Shown here one piece after another: positions 27,450 through 34,193 of a stretch of 38,193 nt of DNA. This DNA is from CAVORB01 sp964395315 (GTDB lineage Bacteria; Pseudomonadota; Gammaproteobacteria; Chromatiales; Chromatiaceae), in NCBI GenBank assembly GCA_964395315.1, contig CAYNBI010000027.1, forward strand, positions 1 through 38,193, written 5' to 3'. The notes under the pieces are model-generated. The model did no database searches. It was not told the origin of the DNA and was given only the letters and a program-made list of their open reading frames with translations. Positions within the stretch are counted from its first letter, which is position 1; each line of letters begins with the position of its first letter. The translations under genes were made by a program, and so were the position numbers.

Positions 27450-27669
27450 GCCTTGTCCTCCTCCTCTGCTTGGGTGTGGCAGTCAGGTGGTCTTCTTTCG
27501 CGTCGCCCGGTCCGAGCGGGCCACGAGATCGCGCCAGTCCATGTCTGGCTGCGGGCGCCTTTGAGCAAGAGCCCGTTCGCCCTCGGACCCCTCCGGGGTC
27601 GTCGGATTTTGGCGTTTTTGGCGCCGATGCCGTTGACATTTTGCGACAGAATAGAAGGCGCGACGCCGG

Positions 27670-28779
27670 TCAAGAACAGGGCATCTGCGGCAGGTCTGGC
27701 TTCGTTGCACCAGCAGGTTGTTGCGGGACGCGATCGACGCGCCAGGCCGCGGGTGTCGTGCCGGACCATCGGCGGAAGGCGCGTACGAAGGAGGAGCATT
27801 CCGAATAATCGAGGGCTGCGGCGACCTCGGCGATCGGCAGGCGGGTGTCGCGCAGGAGCTGTCGCGCGATGTCGAAGCGAGCCTCCTCGACCAAGCCCCT
27901 GAAGTTCAGGCCGTATGAGCGGAGGCGGCGGTTCAGGGTGCGCCTGTGAATCGAGAAAAGGCGTGAGATCCGCCCTTCGGTGGTCTCTTTCTGACACGCA
28001 CCCCCGACCAGCATGCTGCGCAGAACGCGCCTCAGCTGGGTGACCAGGTCTCCCGCCCCCCGGGCCTCCAGGGTCTCGATCTCCTGCATGATCCAGCGGC
28101 GGATCAGGATGTTGGCGCCCCCGAGGGGATGGTCGAGCCAAGAGGCCTTGAAGACGACTGCATTGAACTCGGCACTGAATCTCAAAGGAGCACGGTAGAA
28201 CCGCTGGTAAGGTTCGACGTCGTCGGGCCGGGGACGGTAGAGGAGAAGCTCGCTCGGTTGCCAATCGGAACCGGCCAGAGTCTTGACAATGTTGAAGCCG
28301 ATGGCCAACGCGCCGTCATAGATGTGTTCCGTCCCGGGCACGTCGGGATGGTAGATCGTGTACGCGAGAATAGCCCGGTCCCCGTCTGCCCACAGGGAAG
28401 GGACGCCCCCCCGATCGTGCAGGTGCATGTGAAGGATGGCACTGCGCAGGGCAGTACCCACATCCGCGGAATAACGGGCGAGTTCCCCGATCAGGCCCAG
28501 CGCATTCAACCCCACCCTCTGCCCGAGAAGGAGCCCGAAGTGCGGACAATGGGTACGGGAGGCGCTGATCGCGAAAAACCGGCCCATTGCGGCGAAGGGG
28601 ATGATGTTGTCCGGATCCTCGAAGAGGGCGGCGTCGAGACCTGCCTCCGCCATCACCTGGGCCGGGTCCACTCCCATCTGTTCCAACAGCGCGGGGACCT
28701 CGAGAATGGGAGCGATGCGAACCCCGCCCTCGGCGGGCGGGAACGGACCAACGGAGGAAAGATCAGGCTGCTGTGACAT
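27670..28779 (-). CDS. AraC family transcriptional regulator
   Basis: A 369-residue regulator. The N-terminal part (about 20-230) is the ligand-binding domain found in OruR/ArgR-like AraC proteins (PF12625 type), with HFGLLLGQRVGLNALGLIGE and LHMHLHDRGG. The C-terminal part (about 255-355) holds two helix-turn-helix motifs; FSIHRRTLNRRLRSYGLNFR and LPIAEVAAALDYSECSSFVRAFRRW are visible. It is a clear paralogue of the regulator at 35885. Placed 220 bases upstream of the DUF1254/DUF1214 fusion gene on the same strand, it probably controls that unit. The start has no strong ribosome site. Confidence 0.92.
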   Translation of the reverse strand: MSQQPDLSSVGPFPPAEGGVRIAPILEVPALLEQMGVDPAQVMAEAGLDAALFEDPDNIIPFAAMGRFFAISASRTHCPHFGLLLGQRVGLNALGLIGELARYSADVGTALRSAILHMHLHDRGGVPSLWADGDRAILAYTIYHPDVPGTEHIYDGALAIGFNIVKTLAGSDWQPSELLLYRPRPDDVEPYQRFYRAPLRFSAEFNAVVFKASWLDHPLGGANILIRRWIMQEIETLEARGAGDLVTQLRRVLRSMLVGGACQKETTEGRISRLFSIHRRTLNRRLRSYGLNFRGLVEEARFDIARQLLRDTRLPIAEVAAALDYSECSSFVRAFRRWSGTTPAAWRVDRVPQQPAGATKPDLPQMPCS

Positions 28780-29371
28780 GGCAGTGAGGGAACGGTCGCG
28801 ATAGCCGGAACCGAGGTTGAGGAACGTTCACACTGGAAACGAGCCGGCCGCGAACGGGGACCCCGACTCAGTCATCGCACCATTTCCGAAAGCCGACAGC
28901 CAGGGACATCATCAGGCCGTGCGGTTCCCGGAGGGCGAACACGTGTCCTCATCGGGCAGGTCTGCCCGCCGCCGCGCGCCCCAGATCCTCCGCCTGATCC
29001 GGTCTGTCGAGACATTCGGGCACCGGCCCTGCCGCGAAAAGGGGACCGCGGGTTGCACATGGGTGCGGGGCGTCTTGGCAGGGCCGTCGGGGGTCATGAC
29101 CTCATGATAGCCGCTGATCCACGCATGCACCGGCACCCGGCAAACCTGGAGGGCGTGGCGGCAGCGCCCCCCGCAAGAACTCGCGTGGCGGACGCTGCCC
29201 GCGTCGCTCGATGAGGAAGGGAATCCACCCCCCAACGACCCTCGGGCGGGACCACCTTTCACGGCTACCCACCCTCAGATGGATCGCGGTCCTCGTCCAG
29301 AAAGCCTCGCAAGACATCCCTGGGGCGCAGCAGCGAAGCGTGTTGCGTCCCAGGGGCTGAACGAGCAGCTT
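28780..29371. other. Gap of about 590 bases without a convincing gene
   Basis: The open frames on both strands here (up to 116 codons) are Arg/Gly/Pro-rich, lack ribosome sites and resemble no family I know. The stretch separates the AraC gene from the Gly-rich motif protein and holds the strong hairpin at 29318. It should contain the promoter of the AraC gene, but I cannot point to convincing boxes. Confidence 0.5.
29318..29355 (-). terminator. Strong hairpin at the end of the 35.7-29.4 kb gene run
   Basis: A twelve-base stem (29318-29329 with 29344-29355, one G-T wobble) and a 14-base loop, 16 bases after the stop codon of the last gene in the run. No clear T run follows on the minus strand, so it may be a weak terminator or an RNA-end stabilising structure. 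Confidence 0.4.
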
Positions 29372-29740
29372 TCAGCGGATGCCCACGCGGTTGACCGGTC
29401 CGCCCAGGTTGACTCCGACTCCGCCGCTATAGCCGACACCTACCTGGCCGGCCCCAAGTCCCGGCCGGACCCCGATTCCGGAGGCGGGACCGCCAACGCC
29501 CCCGTAGCCGTAACCGGGCCGCACGCCGACTCCCGGCGCACCAAGCCCCGGAGTCGCCGCACGGACCGTGGTGCGCCGCGCGACACCGGCATAGCTGACC
29601 GGTGTCGCCGGCCGGCCGAAGCGCGCCTCGGCGGTGGCGATCGGCCCGCCTCCCGGTGCCGGACCGATGTGGCCGTTGCATAGCCAACCGGCCACGGCCA
29701 AGCCAGACATCAGCAGGTACCTGCGCGCGACGTTACTCAT
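29372..29740 (-). CDS. Small exported Gly-rich protein with the SYAGVARRT motif
   Basis: A 122-residue protein with a hydrophobic N-terminal segment (about 8-25). After it comes AEARFGRPATPVSYAGVARR (38-57) and then a Gly/Val/Pro-rich tail with repeated GVGVRPGYG- and GIGVRPGLG-like units ending in NRVGIR. The motif segment is shared with the gene at 30672 and, in a looser form, with the two genes at 20654 and 33612. Its ATG overlaps the DUF2092 stop in an ATGA junction, so the two are translationally coupled. Function unknown; the tail suggests an extended surface or periplasmic region. Confidence 0.75.
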   Translation of the reverse strand: MSNVARRYLLMSGLAVAGWLCNGHIGPAPGGGPIATAEARFGRPATPVSYAGVARRTTVRAATPGLGAPGVGVRPGYGYGGVGGPASGIGVRPGLGAGQVGVGYSGGVGVNLGGPVNRVGIR

Positions 29741-30540
29741 TGGTCCTCTCCCACCGGCGCGGCTTGCGGCAATTCGTCGAGGTGGACAAGGGCGTCCGGC
29801 TCCAGCTTCTGCGCACCCTCTGGCGGGGCAAATGCGAACGCATCCGCCCCGGGCTCGACCCCGGTCTTCCAGTCCTTGACCCGAAGCGTGTACTGCGGGG
29901 CGTTGTTGATGGTCTTGCTGGTGATCACGAGCTTGCGCGGAACGGGCCGATCACCCACCTCCACCCAGAGCTGCCAATCGGTATCGAAGTTGCGGAAGGC
30001 GAGGTGCTCGCACTCGATGCCGTCGACGACTCCACGGCCGATATGCTTGGCCTCGAGTACCCCGGCGACCAGGGCTTCGTAGGAGTTGGACAAGAGAAGG
30101 TCGGCCCCCGGCAGCGCGACGCCATGGCCCGTCCGCAGCATCTCGACCAGCTCGTCCACGCTGCCCGGACCGCCGAACTGGGCATAACCGTTGACGTTCT
30201 TGCCGAGAACGCTGACCGTCTTGCCGTCGAAGACCATCTCCACGTCCGCATAGCCCCCGGTCCGATGGGCCCGCAGCTTGTCCGGACGGCTCAGCAGCGC
30301 GCCGCCGGAGTTGGTGAACTGGATCTTCTCCAGCTGCGGCGTGATGACCTCGATGTCGCTGTCGAAGGTGAGCTCGATCGTCTTCTGGCGGCCCACGTAG
30401 TCTGACATGGCCTTGAGGACGGACTTCGCGTCACCTTCCTCCGCCAGTGCCGTCGGCACCGTCGCGACAAGCGTCGCCGCGAGGACTGCCGCGATGCGGC
30501 CGCGCCGGTCGAATTGGGTTCCGAATGTGGACTTAATCAT
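29737..30540 (-). CDS. DUF2092 periplasmic protein
   Basis: About 267 residues with a signal peptide ending near TALAEEG. The mature part carries DUF2092 features (VLKAMSDYVGRQKTIELTFD, SRPDKLRAHR, FDGKTVSVLGKNVNGYAQFG, GIECEHLAFRNFDTDWQLWV). The family is predicted to have a LolA-like half-barrel fold that could hold a lipid or hydrophobic ligand, but its role is not established. The start at MIKSTFG has a GAGG site ten bases upstream and is preferred to the ATG 39 bases earlier. Confidence 0.85.
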   Translation of the reverse strand: MIKSTFGTQFDRRGRIAAVLAATLVATVPTALAEEGDAKSVLKAMSDYVGRQKTIELTFDSDIEVITPQLEKIQFTNSGGALLSRPDKLRAHRTGGYADVEMVFDGKTVSVLGKNVNGYAQFGGPGSVDELVEMLRTGHGVALPGADLLLSNSYEALVAGVLEAKHIGRGVVDGIECEHLAFRNFDTDWQLWVEVGDRPVPRKLVITSKTINNAPQYTLRVKDWKTGVEPGADAFAFAPPEGAQKLEPDALVHLDELPQAAPVGEDQ

Positions 30541-30671
30541 GGAATCGATACCTCGAGCTCGTTGGAGATGTCTCGGCATTGTGAATTACCTCGTCGAACC
30601 TGCATCAAGAGCCGCGCTCCGCATGCGAGCGTGTCGCTGCCGAGTAGTGGTTGCGGAGGCACGTTGGCCGG

Positions 30672-30989
30672 TCACTCGACCCTCACCACGACATAGCGGC
30701 TACCCGAGGCCTGGTAATAGGTGGTTCCGCACTGGTGCAAGGTCGTGCCTTCGATGACGACGGTGGTGCAACCCCTGGGCAGCGCGGCCGCATAGACCGA
30801 GGTTGCATAGATTGCGCGCCGCGTCGTGCGCCTGGCGACGCCGGCATAGCTCAAGGGGGTCAGTGGCCTGCCGATCCGGGCCTCGGCCTGGGAAAGGACG
30901 TAACCCTCGTCGAGGGTGACGTCCGAGACCATACCCGCTACCAGCGCGGCCAACCCCATGATCGTTGCCTTGGTTGTTGTATTGAACAC
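30672..30989 (-). CDS. Small exported protein with the SYAGVARRT motif and two Cys-centred segments
   Basis: A 105-residue protein starting at GTG, chosen because AGGAGG lies seven bases upstream. The N-terminus has a hydrophobic segment (TIMGLAALVAGMVSD). Residues 36-59 hold AEARIGRPLTPLSYAGVARR followed by TTRRA. After that comes a short domain RGCTTVVIEGTTLHQCGTTY with two cysteines and the end SRYVVVRVE. This last part recalls small secreted proteins with CxTVxxxGxxxxxCGxxYY patterns. The start codon lies inside the open frame of the LysM gene upstream, in another frame. Function unknown. Confidence 0.75.
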   Translation of the reverse strand: MFNTTTKATIMGLAALVAGMVSDVTLDEGYVLSQAEARIGRPLTPLSYAGVARRTTRRAIYATSVYAAALPRGCTTVVIEGTTLHQCGTTYYQASGSRYVVVRVE

Positions 30990-31605
30990 TGATCTGCCTC
31001 CTCGTTCGGGTGAAAACCCAGTTCGCCGCATTGCGCCCCTTGGACGCCGGTTCCGCTTCGCCGTACGGGGGAAGCCCTTCTGGAGCCGATTGCAGCTTCG
31101 CCCCCTCCGCGGCCAGCTCGTCTGCCTCGGGCTGGCCGTCGCTGCCGCAGGCAACCGCCCGGTAGACGGCCTGGGGCTGGAAGCTCTCTTCGAGACCGAC
31201 GAAGTCCTCGCAGGTCATCTTGGCCAGTGGCTTCTTCGCCGCGGCATGATGGCTCGCGGTCTCGTCAACACCGCCAACCGAGCGCTTCTGACCGACCTTC
31301 AACTCGTCCGAGGCCAAACTGTTGCGGGACTTCAGGGGCTCGACCGGGATCTCGAACCGCTCGCTGATGGCGAACAGGTCGTCGCCCTCGACCACCAGAT
31401 AGGTGGCGGCGACCGTGTCGTACTTGCCCGCCGCATGGGCGCGCGGACCCTCGTCCGACGCCTGGGCGGGGCTCGCCGCGAGCATTGCCGCCAAGGCCAG
31501 GGCCGCGGCGGCGGTCCGGAAGCCGCTAAGGATGCTCTGTTGACCGGATTTCGTTTGAATGAACCGTATTGCTCGTTCCCTTTTTGAGTTGGGCCGACTG
31601 TGCAT
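30700..31605 (-). CDS. Exported LysM protein with HdeA-like segment; 3' end doubtful
   Basis: The frame encodes a signal peptide (ending near AQASDEG, about 50), a LysM peptidoglycan-binding module (about 67-108: YLVVEGDDLFAISERFEIPV then LKVGQK) and a segment KMTCEDFVGLEESFQPQAVY (Cys132) up to a second cysteine (Cys153). That segment resembles the first half of HdeA-type acid-stress chaperone domains. The expected second half of HdeA is not visible in any frame. From about residue 206 the frame runs across the whole next gene (start at 30989) with no family resemblance, so the true protein probably ends earlier through a lost stop or a frameshift. The first 170 residues are convincing; the last 130 are not. 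Confidence 0.6.
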   Translation of the reverse strand: MHSRPNSKRERAIRFIQTKSGQQSILSGFRTAAAALALAAMLAASPAQASDEGPRAHAAGKYDTVAATYLVVEGDDLFAISERFEIPVEPLKSRNSLASDELKVGQKRSVGGVDETASHHAAAKKPLAKMTCEDFVGLEESFQPQAVYRAVACGSDGQPEADELAAEGAKLQSAPEGLPPYGEAEPASKGRNAANWVFTRTRRQISVQYNNQGNDHGVGRAGSGYGLGRHPRRGLRPFPGRGPDRQATDPLELCRRRQAHDAARNLCNLGLCGRAAQGLHHRRHRRHDLAPVRNHLLPGLG

Positions 31606-31641
31606 TGGTTGACGGTGCGAGAGACCGGAGCAGGACCGCTC

Positions 31642-32490
31642 TCACTTGGGAAACATCAACTGAACCTGGGCGCGCAGTTGCCAGTCCGCGCCGTTGTCGG
31701 GCTTGACGAGGTTGTAGTAGCCGCTGATCTGGGTGTTCACGGGCAGGCGCCCGAGGTGGAATATGCGCCCGATGCCGCCTCCCAGAGGGACGGTCCAACG
31801 GTCGTCGCTGTCGGCCTTCCAATTGACTGTGATGATCGGCGCGCTGGTGAGGTAGGTGCCGCCCTTGAAGTTGTAGTTGAGGAAGGGCTGAATCAGGCCA
31901 TTGTTGTAGGAGGCGTCGTCGCTCGTATCCAGCGACCACAGGTTGTTGATCAGCATGCCGTAGACCCAGGGATCGCCATGCTCCAGGTGCAGCGCGACCG
32001 CGGTCGGCCCCAGCCCCCAGTTCTCATTGCCCAGCGCGCTGTCGGTATGGGTCGGCAGTTGGGCGATGGCCCCCACACCCCAGATCCAGCCCTTGGCGTC
32101 GCTCGGAGACAGAAAAGCCGAGAACTGGGTGTCCCCCAGCCCGAAGGTGCTGTCCTGTACCGGACTGAGGCGCGGCTGCCAGATCAAGGGAAAGATGGTG
32201 CGGGTGATCAGGTTCCAGTCTTGGTTCAGCTTGATGGGGATGACGGGCTGGATGTTGAGGATGTTCTGTGTTCCGTCCTCGGGTCCGTAGTTGAAGTTGG
32301 TGTTGTTCTGGAACGGCACGCTGATGAGGTTGGCGATCGGGTTCTGGGCCAGCTTGGCCAGTTCCTCGGCGCTCATTTCCGCATGCGCGGTCGAGGTGAA
32401 GGCGAGGCCAAGCCCAAGCGCGGCGGTCAAGGCCGCAGGCCGCGCCCGAGCGGGTTGCATGACTGCCGTTATCGAATGCACGAGATTCAT
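31642..32490 (-). CDS. Predicted outer-membrane beta-barrel protein
   Basis: About 282 residues from MNLVHSITAVMQ, with a signal peptide ending STAHA. The mature part alternates polar and aromatic residues as in barrels. It shows NPIANLISVPFQNNTNFNYG, GLGDTQFSAFLSP and WGVGAIAQLPTHTDSALGNE and ends in VQLMFPK. It resembles the transporter-like barrels (phenol MetA-deg type) that I recall near DUF1254 genes. The longer open frame upstream is Arg-rich and unlikely; GGAA lies just before this ATG. It probably forms one unit with the lipoprotein upstream. Confidence 0.78.
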   Translation of the reverse strand: MNLVHSITAVMQPARARPAALTAALGLGLAFTSTAHAEMSAEELAKLAQNPIANLISVPFQNNTNFNYGPEDGTQNILNIQPVIPIKLNQDWNLITRTIFPLIWQPRLSPVQDSTFGLGDTQFSAFLSPSDAKGWIWGVGAIAQLPTHTDSALGNENWGLGPTAVALHLEHGDPWVYGMLINNLWSLDTSDDASYNNGLIQPFLNYNFKGGTYLTSAPIITVNWKADSDDRWTVPLGGGIGRIFHLGRLPVNTQISGYYNLVKPDNGADWQLRAQVQLMFPK

Positions 32491-32599
32491 GGGTTTTCCA
32501 ATTCGAATTTCAGTTCGTCGCCGAACAGTTCCCGCGCGTCGGCCTGGCCCAGAACAAAGGAACCCGCGGCGACGGTGCCGCCGCGGGGTTCCGCTCAAT

Positions 32600-32956
32600 T
32601 TACGGCGTGTTGGGGATGTACACGTATGCCTTGGGTACGTCCGCGCCCTTGACCTCGATCGCCTGGGATTGCCAGAAACTGCCGATATTGACCGTTTGTC
32701 CGGCGGGATAAGTCCCCAGCGAAACCTGGTTGCCGGTGACCTCGTAACTCCCGCTGCCGGCGGGCATAACCAGGCTGATCTGGCAGGGCGACGTTTCGCA
32801 GTTGCCAGTCTCCCCGGGACTTACAGTGATCGCGATCACGCCCGTCGGGTCTTCTTTGACGTTGCAGCCGGTCAGCACCGCCGCGGCCAGGACGACCGCG
32901 AGATAACCACGAGGGTTGGATCGCGACCGCGGAAAGCGGCATGAATCATGGGTCAT
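32600..32956 (-). CDS. Small lipoprotein of unknown function
   Basis: A 118-residue lipoprotein. After an Arg-rich N-terminus the signal peptide ends with lipobox LTGC. The mature part has a cysteine pair (GNCETSPCQISLVMPAG) and several beta-strand-like stretches, including TYPAGQTVNIGSFWQSQAIE. I do not recognise a family. GGAGG lies seven bases before ATG. It lies in the middle of the island run, 109 bases before the outer-membrane barrel gene. Confidence 0.78.
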   Translation of the reverse strand: MTHDSCRFPRSRSNPRGYLAVVLAAAVLTGCNVKEDPTGVIAITVSPGETGNCETSPCQISLVMPAGSGSYEVTGNQVSLGTYPAGQTVNIGSFWQSQAIEVKGADVPKAYVYIPNTP

Positions 32957-33126
32957 CAGAAGTCCTCCCGTTCAAGGATCAATTGCGTGTTTCAGGCTTC
33001 AAGCAGGCCGGATCCGGGGATCGGCACGAACAAGAAGCCAGAAACCCGACCATCCCCCGGTATCGTCCCGGGGCTTGTCTCACTGCGTTTACCGCGGCCC
33101 ATCCAAGACTCCATGATGGGCGCGGC

Positions 33127-33151
33127 CCGGCGCCGCATCACGCGGCGCCGG
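33127..33151. repeat. Perfect ten-base inverted repeat
   Basis: CCGGCGCCGC (33127-33136) and GCGGCGCCGG (33142-33151) around a five-base ATCAC centre, just after the stop of the Ala-rich gene. It could end or stabilise its transcript. No T run follows on the minus strand, so a classical terminator is not proven. Confidence 0.5.
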
Positions 33152-33167
33152 TGATCGAACCGAGACC

Positions 33168-33542
33168 TCAGTTGCCCTGAATCATGCTCTTTGAGTCCTT
33201 GAGCACGGCGTCGGTCTTGGCCTCTTTAGCCACCTCATCAGCCACCTCCTTGGCCTCGATCATCTCGGCGGCGGTCTCATTGGTCACTTCGGAAGCGATG
33301 TCGGCCGCCTCGGCATCCGCGGCGCTTGCCGCGCCAGCGGCCTCGGCCGCGTTGACATCGGCCGCGGCGTCGGTTGCGACGTCGGCGACCCCCTGGGTGA
33401 CGTCGGCTGCCGTGTCGACGTCCTTGGCCATCGCGGCGGCAGCCTTGGCCTCGGCGTCGGCCGCCGTCTCAGCGAGCACGGCGCACGAAAGACCCAGTGC
33501 GACGGCAGTGATTGCGGGTACGAGGATGTGCTTGCGGTACAT
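33168..33542 (-). CDS. Exported Ala-rich helical protein
   Basis: A 124-residue protein with a clear signal peptide (MYRKHILVPAITAVALGLSC, cleavage near LAETAA). The mature part is made almost only of Ala, Asp, Glu, Val, Lys and Thr with no Pro, Trp or Phe and no Gly outside scattered positions, as expected for a long amphipathic helix or coiled coil. Repeats of the type AADVxxxVADVATDAAADV are visible. AGGAG lies nine bases before ATG. Function unknown; it could be a periplasmic spacer or chaperone-like helix. The mirrored open frame on the plus strand is a shadow. Confidence 0.75.
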   Translation of the reverse strand: MYRKHILVPAITAVALGLSCAVLAETAADAEAKAAAAMAKDVDTAADVTQGVADVATDAAADVNAAEAAGAASAADAEAADIASEVTNETAAEMIEAKEVADEVAKEAKTDAVLKDSKSMIQGN

Positions 33543-33611
33543 GGCTTGATGCTCCTAGTGGTGGAGGACGCTCGCGCGTCGTTGATGGAAACGTCTACAC
33601 GGGGATTGACT

Positions 33612-34154
33612 TCAGCGCCAGACAGCACGCCGCCACACACGGCGGCGCGCACCGGCGAAAGACAACGGGGTCAGCGGCATGCCGATAATGTCGATGAACA
33701 GCGATGCCAGCCCCGCGTTGGGCGGGATTTCCCCCTCCAGGACCTTCACCCGATAGCTGAGTGCATCACCCTCCAACACGGGGTCGCGAAGCTCCACAAC
33801 GGCATCTGCAAGGCTCTGGTCGTCGAGGAAGGACAGGGTGGCGTTCGGCGGGTCCTTGAGAAAGCTGTCCGTACCCTCGCTCCAGAAGGGGACGAACCGG
33901 GCGGTGGCCATGTGCCCGGCGATGCGCTCTGGCCGGTCAGAGAACATCACCGTCGCCGGACTCACCCCGTCGAGGGTCAGCTTGCCATCGGAATAGGTGA
34001 TGCCCTTGGCGTTCTGTACGAACAGGAAATCGGCCATCTTGTGGGCATCGCCGCCTCCCTTATGGTCCTCCGCGGCCGCTCGGGCGGACTTGAGGGTAAG
34101 TGCCATTGGGGCCAGCAGGGCTGCGGCGGTAAGCAGTTCTCGTCTCGTAGTCAT
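33612..34154 (-). CDS. Tat-exported protein of unknown function ending in the PLTPLSFAG motif
   Basis: About 180 residues. The signal begins MTTRRELLTAAALLAPMALT, a twin-arginine-like leader. The body (MADFLFVQNAKGITYSDGKL, SDRPERIAGHMATARFVPFW, FLKDPPNATLSF, VVELRDPVLEGD) ends in GMPLTPLSFAGARRRVWRRA. ATG at 34154 is chosen because AGGAA lies six bases upstream; the ATG six bases earlier touches that site. A closely related copy at 20654 is interrupted. It lies 39 bases after the second DUF1254/DUF1214 gene, so the two are probably cotranscribed. I know no function for this family. Confidence 0.8.
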   Translation of the reverse strand: MTTRRELLTAAALLAPMALTLKSARAAAEDHKGGGDAHKMADFLFVQNAKGITYSDGKLTLDGVSPATVMFSDRPERIAGHMATARFVPFWSEGTDSFLKDPPNATLSFLDDQSLADAVVELRDPVLEGDALSYRVKVLEGEIPPNAGLASLFIDIIGMPLTPLSFAGARRRVWRRAVWR

Positions 34155-34193
34155 CGTCATTTCCTAATCAGTGAGTCAGTGAAACAGGCACGA

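Noticed and set aside
27586..27600. Small hairpin (GACCCC/GGGGTC) between the AraC gene and the DUF1254/DUF1214 fusion
   Set aside because: Six base pairs with a three-base loop and no T run on the coding strand; too weak to call a terminator.
28817..29317. Small open frames between the AraC gene and the Gly-rich motif protein
   Set aside because: No ribosome sites, composition typical of non-coding GC-rich DNA, no similarity to known proteins.
33184..33549. A full-length plus-strand frame (Ala/Ser-rich) opposite the Ala-rich gene
   Set aside because: Ala-rich codons read as Ala/Ser-rich on the other strand by composition alone; the minus strand has the signal peptide and ribosome site.
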